This document shows positions 42,442 to 51,451 of a stretch of DNA of 64,000 bases, piece after piece. The notes under the pieces are model-generated. The model worked only from the letters and a program-made list of their open reading frames with translations. It was not told the DNA's origin and did no database searches. Both the position numbers and the translations under genes were made by a program. Every line of letters begins with the position of its first letter. Position 1 is the stretch's first letter. The stretch is from a bacterium (GTDB taxonomy: Bacteria > Zixibacteria > MSB-5A5 > CAIYYT01). Where the stretch lies: assembly GCA_016708315.1 (NCBI GenBank), contig JADJGC010000002.1:1-64000 (forward strand), written 5' to 3'.

Positions 42442-44163
42442 ATGAGTACTAATAAACGAATTGGCGATCTTCTTGTAGAGAAAGGTCTGCTTAATGCAGC
42501 ACAGCTCCAGGCGGTGCTGGAGGAGCAGACCAAGACTGGACAACGGCTCGGACAGATTCTTCTGGCGAAGAACTGGATCTCCGAGGACGATCTCGTTGAC
42601 GTTATCCATAACCGTCTCGGCATTCCCAAAATATCCCTGGAAAACATCGTTATCGATCCTAAGATCGTAGAACTTGTACCTCTGGCAATTGCCAAGAAGC
42701 ACAATCTAATTCCGGTATTCCGCATCGGCACGACGCTGACTGTCGCAATGTCGGACCCGCTCGACATCATTGCACTTGATGAACTGAAATACATCACCAA
42801 TCTCAAAGTCAATCGCGTTGTCGCGACCGGCGAAGCGATCAATCGCGCCATCGAGCAGTATTATTCGCTCCGCGACACGATGGCTGAAGTGATCAAGGAC
42901 ATTGGCGAGGAAGACCTTGCTTCGAATTCCGAACTGGCTGCGACAATCAGCGAAGCTGAAGGGTCATCATCGGAAGCACCGCTGATCAAGCTGGTGAATT
43001 TGTTGATCGTACAGGCGATTAAGGAACGCTCGTCAGATATTCACATCGAGCCGGAAGAGAACAAACTGCGTGTGCGATATCGGGTGAACGGGATACTCAA
43101 GGAACAGAATTCGCCGCCGCGAAATCTGCACGCCAGTATTGTGTCGCGCATCAAGGTCATGGCACAGATGGACGTATCCGAAAAGCGAACTCCGCAAGAT
43201 GGCAGATTTGTCGTTAAGGTGGGCAATATGGACGTTGACGTACGCGCGTCGACCCTGCCGACCATTCATGGCGAGAAAGTCGTTTTGCGCGTTCTTGATC
43301 GGAGAAATCTGGTTGTCGGGTTACCTAACCTCGGGTTTGACGAGCATACAAAGCGCGAATTTGAGTCGATGATCCGGAAGCCGGAAGGATTGATTCTGAT
43401 TACCGGTCCGACTGGCTCAGGTAAGACGACGACGCTGTATGCGGCATTGAATGAGATTAAGAGCCTGGAAAAGAACATTATCACGATTGAGGATCCGGTC
43501 GAATACAGTATTCCGCTGGTGAATCAAGTACAGATCAATGAGAAGGCGGGATTGAGCTTCGCATCGGCACTGCGCTCGATTTTACGCCAGAATCCGGATA
43601 TCATCATGGTCGGTGAAATTCGCGATGCGGAAACTGCACAGATGGCGGTCCGGGCCGCTTTGACAGGGCATCTTGTGTTGAGCACGATTCATACCAACGA
43701 TGCCGCCGGCGCAGTGGCGCGACTTCTGGATATGGGAGTGGAGGACTATCTGGTTGCCAGCTGTCTATTGGGAGTTCTTGCCCAGAGATTGGTGCGCACG
43801 ATCTGTCCACGGTGTAAGGCGAAGGACAGCCTTCCGGCAAGCGTGATCGAAGTGTTCGGAGCCGAACTGCGCGGTCGCGAGGATTCTTTCAAGAGCGGTA
43901 CTGGTTGTGAAGAATGTGGCGGAACGGGATATCAGGGTCGAATCGGAATTTACGAACTGCTGAAGTTGACCGGGCGTTTGCGCGAAATGATTCTGAGCAA
44001 TACATCGAGTGCGGCTATCAAGCAAGCGGCGCAATCGCTGGGAATGCGAACGATGCGCGAGCAAGTGATCGACAAGGGACTGCAGGGAGTGACGACGTAT
44101 CGCGAGATCATCCGCGTGACGCAACAAGACGAATCACCGATAGCGGTGCTCAATGCCAACTGA
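42442..44163 (+). CDS. pilB: Type IV pilus assembly / type II secretion ATPase (PilB/GspE)
   Basis: About 573 residues from ATG 42442; earlier in-frame codons (42409) read poorly. N-terminal GspE-N/MshEN domain (KRIGDLLVEKGLLNAAQLQA), then the secretion ATPase core with Walker A GPTGSGKTTTLYAAL, Asp box ITIEDPVEYS, Walker B IIMVGEIRDAETAQ and His box GHLVLSTIHTNDA. Tetracysteine zinc site CPRC ... CEECGGTGYQGRIGIYE. It drives pilus or pseudopilus extension. First gene of a nine-gene operon; overlaps pilC by 11 bp. Confidence 0.95.
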   Translation: MSTNKRIGDLLVEKGLLNAAQLQAVLEEQTKTGQRLGQILLAKNWISEDDLVDVIHNRLGIPKISLENIVIDPKIVELVPLAIAKKHNLIPVFRIGTTLTVAMSDPLDIIALDELKYITNLKVNRVVATGEAINRAIEQYYSLRDTMAEVIKDIGEEDLASNSELAATISEAEGSSSEAPLIKLVNLLIVQAIKERSSDIHIEPEENKLRVRYRVNGILKEQNSPPRNLHASIVSRIKVMAQMDVSEKRTPQDGRFVVKVGNMDVDVRASTLPTIHGEKVVLRVLDRRNLVVGLPNLGFDEHTKREFESMIRKPEGLILITGPTGSGKTTTLYAALNEIKSLEKNIITIEDPVEYSIPLVNQVQINEKAGLSFASALRSILRQNPDIIMVGEIRDAETAQMAVRAALTGHLVLSTIHTNDAAGAVARLLDMGVEDYLVASCLLGVLAQRLVRTICPRCKAKDSLPASVIEVFGAELRGREDSFKSGTGCEECGGTGYQGRIGIYELLKLTGRLREMILSNTSSAAIKQAAQSLGMRTMREQVIDKGLQGVTTYREIIRVTQQDESPIAVLNAN

Positions 44164-45373
44164 ATTTGAGTATAAGGCCTACGACCTCACCGGCGCGGCA
44201 GTACTCGGCTCGGCGCGAATGGAGACTTCTGAGGCAGTCAGGGACTTGCTGGCCGAGCGGAATCTTATCCCCATCAGCATCAAGCCAAAGACAAAGACTA
44301 CATGGGATAAAATTATCGGCAACCTTCGCAGTCGTTCGACACGCGAAGATCTGATTCTCTTCACGCGCAAGCTCAATGCCCTTTATAAAGCAGGCGTTCC
44401 AATCACCAACAGCCTTGGAGTTATTGCCGAACAGGACGCTAACAAATATTTCTCCGCAGTTGCAGGAAGATTGCGCAACGATCTGGAGCAAGGGTACTCA
44501 TTCTCGGAAGCGATCGCACAGCATCTCGATGTATTTCCGGATACCTACATCCATGCGATTCGCGTGGCCGAAGAGACGGGTCGTCTCGATGTCGTGATGG
44601 AAAAACTCGCTACGACGCTTGAACGGGATCTTGAGACGCGCGAACAAATCAAGACGGCAGTCCGATATCCGGTCATCGTGGTTATCCTCGTGATCGCTGC
44701 GTTCTTTGCATTAGTGACCTTTGTAGTGCCGAAATTCGCCGAATTCTATACCAAGAACAACGCCCAGCTTCCTCTGCCGACCCAGATACTCATTGATCTG
44801 AATGTTATGATCAGACACTACTGGCCGCTATTGGTAGCATTAATTGTCATTGGAATCCCGGTAGGGATACGATTGTTCAGACTGAAACAGGTGCGAGAGA
44901 AGTTTGACGGGTTGATTCTCAAACTGCCGATTTTTGGTCCGCTCTTCAACAAGATATACATCGCACGATTCTCCCATCTACTCGAAGTGACGTTTACATC
45001 CGGTGCCCCTTTGCTAAAGGGATTGGACACGATTCGATCGGCGATAGGTAATCGAGTCATCGAAGCCGAGATCGATAAAATTCGTCAACAGGTACAACAG
45101 GGCAATAGTCTTGGCTCGATACGCAATCAGTTGCCACATTTTCCCAGTTTGGCGCTGTCATTGATTCAAATTGGACTGGAATCGGGTTCGCTTGATTTCA
45201 TGTTGCAACAGGTGGCAAGTTTCTATGACCGGGAAGTGGACTACACGACCAAGCGTCTGATGACTCTGATAGAGCCCCTACTAATACTGTTTTTGGGGTG
45301 TGTCGTTTTGGTAATGGCGCTGGCTATCTTCCTACCGATGTGGAATTTAGTCGAAGTATTCCGTCCGCATTAA
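44153..45373 (+). CDS. pilC: Inner-membrane platform protein (PilC/GspF)
   Basis: 406 residues with two GspF repeats: LILFTRKLNALYKAGVPITN and then IARFSHLLEVTFTSGAPLLK, plus VAEETGRLDVVME and IQIGLESGSLDFMLQQVA. Three membrane helices (~170-190, ~222-240, ~375-398). It anchors the assembly ATPase to the pilin machinery. It starts inside the end of the ATPase gene. Confidence 0.94.
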   Translation: MPTEFEYKAYDLTGAAVLGSARMETSEAVRDLLAERNLIPISIKPKTKTTWDKIIGNLRSRSTREDLILFTRKLNALYKAGVPITNSLGVIAEQDANKYFSAVAGRLRNDLEQGYSFSEAIAQHLDVFPDTYIHAIRVAEETGRLDVVMEKLATTLERDLETREQIKTAVRYPVIVVILVIAAFFALVTFVVPKFAEFYTKNNAQLPLPTQILIDLNVMIRHYWPLLVALIVIGIPVGIRLFRLKQVREKFDGLILKLPIFGPLFNKIYIARFSHLLEVTFTSGAPLLKGLDTIRSAIGNRVIEAEIDKIRQQVQQGNSLGSIRNQLPHFPSLALSLIQIGLESGSLDFMLQQVASFYDREVDYTTKRLMTLIEPLLILFLGCVVLVMALAIFLPMWNLVEVFRPH

Positions 45374-45460
45374 TAAAGCTTCGTGAAACACCGCCGAAAA
45401 TAACAGAGTGAGAATGTGGGTTGAAGATTCCATTAATCGCGTATTGGAGGTAACTTGAGA

Positions 45461-45889
45461 ATGATTCGCAAAATGCAAAGTCAGCAGGGCTTCACACTTA
45501 TCGAGCTTGTGATCATCATCGTTGTGCTCGGCATTCTTGCCGCAGTGGCGATTCCGAAATACCAGGACATCACTGCGGAAGCGAAAGCGTCGGCGGCGAA
45601 GGGTGCACTTGGAAGCATGAGATCAGGCATTTCCATTTATTATGCGAATGCTGCAGTGAAGACCGGTACTGCGACGTGGCCGCCAATTGACAGTATGCGT
45701 ACGGTCAATGTTGTGATGTCACAATCGATGCCGGCAAATCCATTCCAAGCAACAGCGAATGCACCAGACTCAATTGTCACCGGTGTGACCAAGGGTGTCG
45801 TTGTCGGAACACGCGGCGGTTGGGCATACAAGCCTTCCACCGGCGAGATCTGGCCAAACACAAACGTAGCCGGCGAAGCCAGCTGGTAA
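45461..45889 (+). CDS. Type IV pilin / major pseudopilin-like protein 1
   Basis: About 142 residues from ATG 45461 (TTG at 45455 is an alternative; GGAGGT lies upstream of both). Class III signal MIRKMQSQQG, cleavage before FTLIELVIIIVVLGILAAVA, with Glu5 conserved. The C-terminal part has GspG/PilA-like features (YYANAAVKTGTATWPPID, GGWAYKPSTGEIW). It is probably the major subunit. A prepilin peptidase is needed but absent from the window. Confidence 0.9.
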   Translation: MIRKMQSQQGFTLIELVIIIVVLGILAAVAIPKYQDITAEAKASAAKGALGSMRSGISIYYANAAVKTGTATWPPIDSMRTVNVVMSQSMPANPFQATANAPDSIVTGVTKGVVVGTRGGWAYKPSTGEIWPNTNVAGEASW

Positions 45890-45894
45890 ATCAG

Positions 45895-46344
45895 ATGAAT
45901 AGTAAGGTAAGCGGAAGCCGCGGTTTTACGCTTATCGAACTCATCATCATCATTGTTGTACTCGGCATCATCTCTACCGTGGCCGTGGCGAAGTACTCGG
46001 ATTTCCTTAATGAATCCAAAGTGCAATCAGCCAAGACGGAAATGGCGGAGTTGAAAAAAGCTATTGTCGGAAATCCTTCGGCAGTAGCAGGCGGCAGGTA
46101 CAGCGATGTTGGTTTTGAGGGCGATGTTGGCCACCCACCGGCGGCATTGGTGGACCTTGTTCGCAAACCGGACACGGTTGCCGAATACAATGCCATTGCC
46201 CGGTTAGGATGGCATGGACCGTATATCGACTCCAGCGGCGGCGATTACCTCAAGGACGCCTGGGGAGTGAACTACGTTTACAGCGCGGCGACTCGGTCGA
46301 TCACCTCGACCGGTTCAGGCACCAATATTGTCATCAGCTTCTGA
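45895..46344 (+). CDS. Type IV pilin-like protein 2 (GspG-like)
   Basis: 149 residues from ATG 45895, five bases after the preceding stop. Prepilin motif SRG followed by FTLIELIIIIVVLGIISTVA. The C-terminal domain contains DVGHPPAALVDLVRKPDTV, GPYIDSSGGDYLKDAWGVNY, the calcium-loop region typical of GspG-type major pseudopilins (G-P-Y...D-P/A-W-G). This pattern suggests a T2SS-like rather than classic T4P role. Confidence 0.9.
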   Translation: MNSKVSGSRGFTLIELIIIIVVLGIISTVAVAKYSDFLNESKVQSAKTEMAELKKAIVGNPSAVAGGRYSDVGFEGDVGHPPAALVDLVRKPDTVAEYNAIARLGWHGPYIDSSGGDYLKDAWGVNYVYSAATRSITSTGSGTNIVISF

Positions 46345-46348
46345 GGCT

Positions 46349-47497
46349 ATGAACAAAGTTAAGTCACAAGGCGGATTCACACTTGTTGAAGTCGTGATGG
46401 TAATTATCATCATGGCCATTATTGCCGCTGTGGCGATGCGCTCTATGGACAAAGGGTTGGAAACAGCTCGAATTGAGGAAACTCGAAACGAACTGAATCA
46501 ACTCGCCGAAGCGATTGCCGGAAACCCCAGTCTCTACTCCAATGGCATGCGAACAAATTACGGATATGTCGGCGATGTCGGCAGTCTTCCACCTAGTCTT
46601 GATGCTCTTGTGAACAATCCGGGGTATGGCACCTGGCGCGGCCCGTATGTGCGCACAGATTTCTCAGGCTACGCAGACGATTTCAAGAAGGACGCTTGGG
46701 GAACGCTATACGCGTACACTGGAAACATCAGTATCACTTCGACCGGCGGCAGCGATACGCTGGTACGGAACTTCGCGCAACTGACGTCCGACTTGACTGG
46801 CAACTCGCTGGCAGGGACAATCACGGACGCGGCGGGAAATCCACCCGGGGATTCGGCATCAAGGGTTCGCGTTGTGATTACTTATCCAAACGGCAGCGGC
46901 AGCTACCGCGACTCGACGATCGTACCGAACTCTGGCGGCGTGTTTACTTACTCCAACTGTCTGCCTATCGGCAATCACCGCCTGCGGGCTATTTACCAAA
47001 CAACTGCCGACACCGTGCAGACGTTTGTGAGCGTCTTTCCAAAATCTTCGATGCAGACAAGCCTGCGCTTTCCCGGCGCAGTCTGGGCAGCCTCTGGTGG
47101 CGGCGCGGGCGGAGGTGGCAGTGCCGCGATTTCGTACGTAACCGGAAGCGCAACAACCTACGGTGCGCAGAATTCATTCGTGAGCTTCAACATAGAAAAC
47201 ACCGGTACTGCTGCGATAATGGTCACTTCCATCAGACTGACTTACTCATTTACGGCGTACTTTCGTCGAGTGTACTGGAACACCACATTGGTCGTGAACT
47301 CAAGTAACCCCTGGCCCGGGAACAATCAGTCAGTGAGCTTCTCCACCAATATGACAATGATGCCTACTGAGCAGGTGACTCTAAAATTCGAGTATTTTCG
47401 TGCAGCACCTGGCGGCGGCGCTAGAGTTAACATGACAGGGCGAACGTTTGATATCCGATTCTCCGATGGCACAACCTTAACCGTAGCGATACCATAG
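46349..47497 (+). CDS. Long pilin with C-terminal extension domains
   Basis: 382 residues from ATG 46349. Prepilin motif QGG followed by FTLVEVVMVIIIMAIIAAVA, then a GspG-like region (GDVGSLPPSLDALVNNPGYG, KKDAWGTLYAY). From about residue 150 it departs from ordinary pilins: a carboxypeptidase-regulatory-like beta sandwich (SLAGTITDAAGNPPGD, RLRAIYQTTADTVQ), a Gly-rich linker (GGGAGGGGS) and a ~110-residue Ig-like end (VSFNIENTGTAAIMVTSIRL). It resembles a tip or adhesive pilin displaying an extra domain. Confidence 0.85.
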   Translation: MNKVKSQGGFTLVEVVMVIIIMAIIAAVAMRSMDKGLETARIEETRNELNQLAEAIAGNPSLYSNGMRTNYGYVGDVGSLPPSLDALVNNPGYGTWRGPYVRTDFSGYADDFKKDAWGTLYAYTGNISITSTGGSDTLVRNFAQLTSDLTGNSLAGTITDAAGNPPGDSASRVRVVITYPNGSGSYRDSTIVPNSGGVFTYSNCLPIGNHRLRAIYQTTADTVQTFVSVFPKSSMQTSLRFPGAVWAASGGGAGGGGSAAISYVTGSATTYGAQNSFVSFNIENTGTAAIMVTSIRLTYSFTAYFRRVYWNTTLVVNSSNPWPGNNQSVSFSTNMTMMPTEQVTLKFEYFRAAPGGGARVNMTGRTFDIRFSDGTTLTVAIP

Positions 47498-47510
47498 CAA
47501 GGACAAGCAG

Positions 47511-49139
47511 TTGACGGAATCGATCACAACTCAATCAGCAAACGCCGTTACCGCGACAGCGGCGGAAACGCCGGCAACTGAAGAACAGATTCTTGCGATT
47601 CCGCGCACAGCAGCGATTACGATCGAGTTGGCAAATGATTACCTGATCTGGAGCTACTGCGATGCCCAGGCAGGGAAGCAACCGCGCTGTGGCATCCTCG
47701 TCAGCCCAAGAATGTATGATCCGGCGACCGCACTGGGTTATCTCCAGGAACTCACCGCCAAGAACCGCGATCATGGCTGCAAAATCAATCTGTACCTCTC
47801 ACTGTCTGATGCTATTCTGAGAAGCTTCTTCGTTCCGGCCGTTCCGAAGAATGAACTCCAACAAGTCGTGATGTGGGAAGCCGGCAAGGTGTTTCCATTT
47901 CAACCAGACGGGGAATTCTTTGAGTGGCGCGTAGTAGATACACTTGAGTGGGGCGGCGCCAAGAAACACCAGATTCAGGCTGCAGCAATACCACCAGCGC
48001 GAATTCAGCCGGTGACAGATTACTTAACTAAGCATTTCGAATTGAAGACGCTGACGCTGACGTCGCTGGCGTGGGAACCGCAACTTGCAAAACTGAAGAA
48101 ACGACTGCCCGCTATCGGCGACAAGAGCGTTGCAGTTATTCGCCTTTTCGGCAGCCGCTTGAACGTACTCTGCTATCACAAGATGGCACTGGAGTTTATT
48201 CGCGAGAATGACTTGGACAGCGCGGTAACTGGAGATGAATTTGAGAATAGCCTGAGCCACCTTCAAGACGGCGCGGTTCACAACCGGGATTTCAATACGT
48301 ATCGGGGATTTGATTGCGAGGCTATGGCGCGGCTTGTGGCCGAAGAGCTTGACTACTACTATGGAAGATTCTCGCAGCGCTCGGTGGACATGATTCTGTT
48401 GTCGCTTCCGAGCGAACTTGTGGAACCGGCAAGCGCGGCCCTGAGCGCTACTCTTAACATTCCCGTCGAGTCACTACTAATTGAGAGTATCACTCGCTGT
48501 GAACTGCCGGGTCCGAGCGCGCATTTGTTGGCGCCTTCAGTGCTATGTTCGAGGTCACAGTCCAAAGTTCTCGATCTGTTGCCCAAGCAATATCGGAGCA
48601 AAGTTAGAGAGAAACTGCTATTCCGCGGTGCTCTATTAGCAGGAGCAGCAGCGGTTGCGATTGCTTTTATTCTGGTTCTCTTGCAGGCACTGCACTTGCA
48701 GGATGCTAGCGCATCGAAATCAAGTCTGGAGCAGACGCTCACAACACTTCGCAATTCTGATGCTTATCAAGGTGTTGTGCTGATGCAGGCACAGAGCGCA
48801 ACCTGGCAAACGCAATTGGCGCAGCTTCAGGGGGCTAGCTTCGCCAATTCAGAGCTTCTTCGCGCGGTGAGCAATTTGACACCGGAGAATGCGTTCCTGT
48901 CGAGTATGCAGATTCAATTGGTACAAAATGAACAAGGGCAGCAAGTCGCTGCGGCATCACTCAATGGTTTCATGAGCGGCGCAGAAGAGTATCCGGAAGT
49001 TGCCTTGAGCCGATATGTTCGGACGCTTCAAGAGCAGCCACTTGCAAAGCGGGTGCAATTACAGAATGAGAGCTACGAATTTGTGAATAATGATCGTCGT
49101 CTGCGATTCACGATCGTGCTGGAGGCGGTTGCTCAATGA
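47511..49139 (+). CDS. PilM-PilN fusion (GspL-like) pilus assembly protein
   Basis: 542 residues from TTG 47511 (AAGGAC upstream). Residues ~35-360 form a PilM-like actin-fold domain (SDAILRSFFVPAVPKNELQQ, VVMWEAGKVFPFQ, LVAEELDYYYGRFSQ). A single helix (~372-392, LLFRGALLAGAAAVAIAFIL) leads to a PilN-like periplasmic coil and ferredoxin-like domain (LLRAVSNLTPENAFLSSMQI). The two proteins are usually separate in T4P and joined in GspL of T2SS. Overlaps the PilO-like gene by 4 bp. Confidence 0.85.
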   Translation: MTESITTQSANAVTATAAETPATEEQILAIPRTAAITIELANDYLIWSYCDAQAGKQPRCGILVSPRMYDPATALGYLQELTAKNRDHGCKINLYLSLSDAILRSFFVPAVPKNELQQVVMWEAGKVFPFQPDGEFFEWRVVDTLEWGGAKKHQIQAAAIPPARIQPVTDYLTKHFELKTLTLTSLAWEPQLAKLKKRLPAIGDKSVAVIRLFGSRLNVLCYHKMALEFIRENDLDSAVTGDEFENSLSHLQDGAVHNRDFNTYRGFDCEAMARLVAEELDYYYGRFSQRSVDMILLSLPSELVEPASAALSATLNIPVESLLIESITRCELPGPSAHLLAPSVLCSRSQSKVLDLLPKQYRSKVREKLLFRGALLAGAAAVAIAFILVLLQALHLQDASASKSSLEQTLTTLRNSDAYQGVVLMQAQSATWQTQLAQLQGASFANSELLRAVSNLTPENAFLSSMQIQLVQNEQGQQVAAASLNGFMSGAEEYPEVALSRYVRTLQEQPLAKRVQLQNESYEFVNNDRRLRFTIVLEAVAQ

Positions 49140-49714
49140 TCGAACTTCGACGACATCGTGTGGGAGTAGCATTGGCGCTGGCGCTCGCAATAGCTGCCGG
49201 CATTCTATATTTCTTCTATGTTCCGAGCAAGACACAACTCTTGCTGAGGCAGACTGAGAATGCATCGCTTCAGCAGGAGATTGACGGGCTGACGGGATTT
49301 CTGCGTTCAGCCGAAACGGCAAATCATTTTGCTGCTGAGCTTGGCGAAGTACGATCTGCGACATTGCATGACCTATATGCAATTGACTCAATTGAAACGT
49401 TCATTGATGCTCTTACCGCCGATCTTCAAATGATGGGCATGTCGAATGTCTATGTAGTGCCGCTAATTGACGATCTGTTAGCTCCAACCATGGTTGAGCT
49501 GGACGGCGTCAAGCTGGCGCGGCTGAAATTCGAAATCGCAGCCACCGGGGAGTTCATCGACGGCGGCATTGCGATCGAGCAACTCGAGAACCAGCGCTAC
49601 TACGTGGCGATTCCGAGTTTGACGGTCGAACACGATGACGGCATTACGCCGGAAGTAATGTGGAATTTCGTATTGGAAGCGCATTTCCGCACGGGAGGTG
49701 CAAGTGGTATCTGA
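49136..49714 (+). CDS. PilO-like inner-membrane alignment protein
   Basis: 192 residues: short cytoplasmic segment, one helix (VALALALAIAAGILYFFYV), a coiled coil (LLLRQTENASLQQEIDGLTG) and a C-terminal ferredoxin-like domain (LQMMGMSNVYVVPLIDDL). The topology and position after PilM-PilN match PilO/GspM. Its start overlaps the previous stop (ATGA) and its end overlaps the PilP-like gene. Confidence 0.8.
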   Translation: MIELRRHRVGVALALALAIAAGILYFFYVPSKTQLLLRQTENASLQQEIDGLTGFLRSAETANHFAAELGEVRSATLHDLYAIDSIETFIDALTADLQMMGMSNVYVVPLIDDLLAPTMVELDGVKLARLKFEIAATGEFIDGGIAIEQLENQRYYVAIPSLTVEHDDGITPEVMWNFVLEAHFRTGGASGI

Positions 49715-50141
49715 GGACACACGCAAAAAGATTGTCTATTTGATATTCATCGGAGCGGTGATCTACGGAGCGGTAAGTTTCGTCGGACGCAAAGGAAATA
49801 GCAGCGTAGATTTGGCAGCTCCAACAATCGAGCCGGTGGCCACGGCCGGCGTGGGCGAAATCGCAGGAATAGATTCAATCGCGTCAAAACGTTACGAGTG
49901 GACGCGAGATCCGTTTGCATATGGTGTTGTAAGTATGGAAGGAACTCAAACTGAAGTACGCGCGTCGCGATTTCAAATGGCGGCGATATCGGAGGCTAAC
50001 GGACAGTTGATGGCAATCATCAATGGAAAGCCGGTCAGTCGCGGTGATAAAATCGAAGGCTGGACTGTTGTTCGCTTGACCAGGACCACCGCAGCCCTGG
50101 AGCTGGACGGCAAGGAAGTCCTGCTGGAAATGGGTAATTGA
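49704..50141 (+). CDS. PilP/GspC-like periplasmic protein
   Basis: About 145 residues from GTG 49704, five bases after GGAGG (GTG 49698 is inside that site). One N-terminal helix (IVYLIFIGAVIYGAVSFV), a linker and a compact beta domain (FQMAAISEANGQLMAIINGK, GDKIEGWTVVRLTRTTAALE) of the PilP/GspC homology-region type, which links the inner-membrane complex to the secretin encoded next. Confidence 0.8.
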   Translation: MVSEDTRKKIVYLIFIGAVIYGAVSFVGRKGNSSVDLAAPTIEPVATAGVGEIAGIDSIASKRYEWTRDPFAYGVVSMEGTQTEVRASRFQMAAISEANGQLMAIINGKPVSRGDKIEGWTVVRLTRTTAALELDGKEVLLEMGN

Positions 50142-50155
50142 GGGAAGGACTGAAT

Positions 50156-51427
50156 ATGAAAAGGATTTCAATCGCTGTACTGATTGTCGCACTTGTTGCA
50201 TTCAGTGTACAAGCGACTGCGCAAAACGTGACGCATGCATTCTTGAACAACCGAGTATCGTTGACGCTCGAAAGAACAGATGTCGAAGCTGTGGTACGCA
50301 TGCTGGCCAAACAAAATGGATTCAATGTCGCGATAGCCGGCGAGGTGAGCGGAGAAGCGTCTATGATTCTTAACGACGTCCCGCTGCATGAAGCTCTGGA
50401 TGCGATTCTCCTATCCAACAATCTTTCGTGGTATATGAAAGAGAACCTGATGGTGGTTAAGCCTTCGGGATTTCTTGCGACCGATGAGCGTGTGACAATC
50501 TTGATTAGGCTTAAGCACGTGACTTGCGAAGAGGCGAAGCTCGCGGCTGGACACCTGTTGTCAAGCGGCGGCAAAATCGAGATATTGACTGAGGGCGCAG
50601 AGATGTCGGCACGCCGAGCGAGAGCGTCGGTGCTGAGCGTTTCCGACCGCGGCGATATTGTCGGCCAGATACAGGCAGTAGTAGCCGATCTTGATAAGCC
50701 GCAGCCGATGCTGAATATATCGGTGAAGTTAGTAGAGACCAACTTGTCGAAAGACGACAAGGTCGGACTCAACTGGCCTGACTCATATCCGATGGTGTTT
50801 GGTGGACTTCCCGATGCAGAAGGCGAAGGCGCAGCGCCATTGGCGTCGCATCCGCTCGACGGCGGACGATGGACATGGGGGACATTTGCGGCTTCCAGTG
50901 TGACAGCGGCGCTTGATCTGATGTTGACGTCGGGACAATCGAAGTTGCTGTCGGACCCGAATCTTACGACTGAATCAAATCGTCCTGCAGAAATCGCGAT
51001 TACCACGACAATTCCAATTCAGACTCTCAATCGATTCACCGAGGGTGCTGTGATTCAAGATATCGTCTCGTTTCAGGATTTGGATGTTGGTATCACTCTC
51101 AGAGTAATAGGTCACGTCACCGAAGACGGATACATTTCGTTGGACGTAAATCCGGTGATCGAAGAAATTACCGGTTATACCGGACCGACTGACAACTTAC
51201 GGCCGATTACATCGAACCGCTCGGTGAATACTAACGTCCGCGTCAAGGATGGCGAAACGCTGGTAATTGGTGGATTGATCAAGAATTCGAAATTCGAGAC
51301 TACCAAGAAGTTTCCGTTGTTGGGTTCGATACCGATAATCGGCAGGATTTTTCAACACCAGACAACGACGGATGAGAAGACGGATTTGAGTATTCTGATT
51401 ACGCCGACGATTATTGTCGAGAAATAA
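50156..51427 (+). CDS. Outer-membrane secretin (PilQ/GspD family), short
   Basis: 423 residues from ATG 50156 (GGAAGGA upstream). Signal peptide MKRISIAVLIVALVAFSVQA. A STN/N0-like domain (LTLERTDVEAVVRMLAKQNG), one further N-domain (VTILIRLKHVTCEEAKLAAG) and a secretin pore domain (LMLTSGQSKLLSDPNLTTES, VNTNVRVKDGETLVIGGLIK, FPLLGSIPIIGRIFQ). It has fewer N-domains than typical PilQ or GspD. It forms the outer-membrane channel of the system and ends the operon, convergent with livF. Confidence 0.92.
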   Translation: MKRISIAVLIVALVAFSVQATAQNVTHAFLNNRVSLTLERTDVEAVVRMLAKQNGFNVAIAGEVSGEASMILNDVPLHEALDAILLSNNLSWYMKENLMVVKPSGFLATDERVTILIRLKHVTCEEAKLAAGHLLSSGGKIEILTEGAEMSARRARASVLSVSDRGDIVGQIQAVVADLDKPQPMLNISVKLVETNLSKDDKVGLNWPDSYPMVFGGLPDAEGEGAAPLASHPLDGGRWTWGTFAASSVTAALDLMLTSGQSKLLSDPNLTTESNRPAEIAITTTIPIQTLNRFTEGAVIQDIVSFQDLDVGITLRVIGHVTEDGYISLDVNPVIEEITGYTGPTDNLRPITSNRSVNTNVRVKDGETLVIGGLIKNSKFETTKKFPLLGSIPIIGRIFQHQTTTDEKTDLSILITPTIIVEK

Positions 51428-51451
51428 AAAAGGGATTGGCGGCTATCCGCC
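51425..51451 (-). terminator. Possible terminator overlapping the livF stop
   Basis: Minus-strand GGCGG-ATAG-CCGCC hairpin that includes the livF stop codon, followed by AATCCCTTTTTTATT. The stem is only 5 bp, so this is tentative. Confidence 0.4.
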
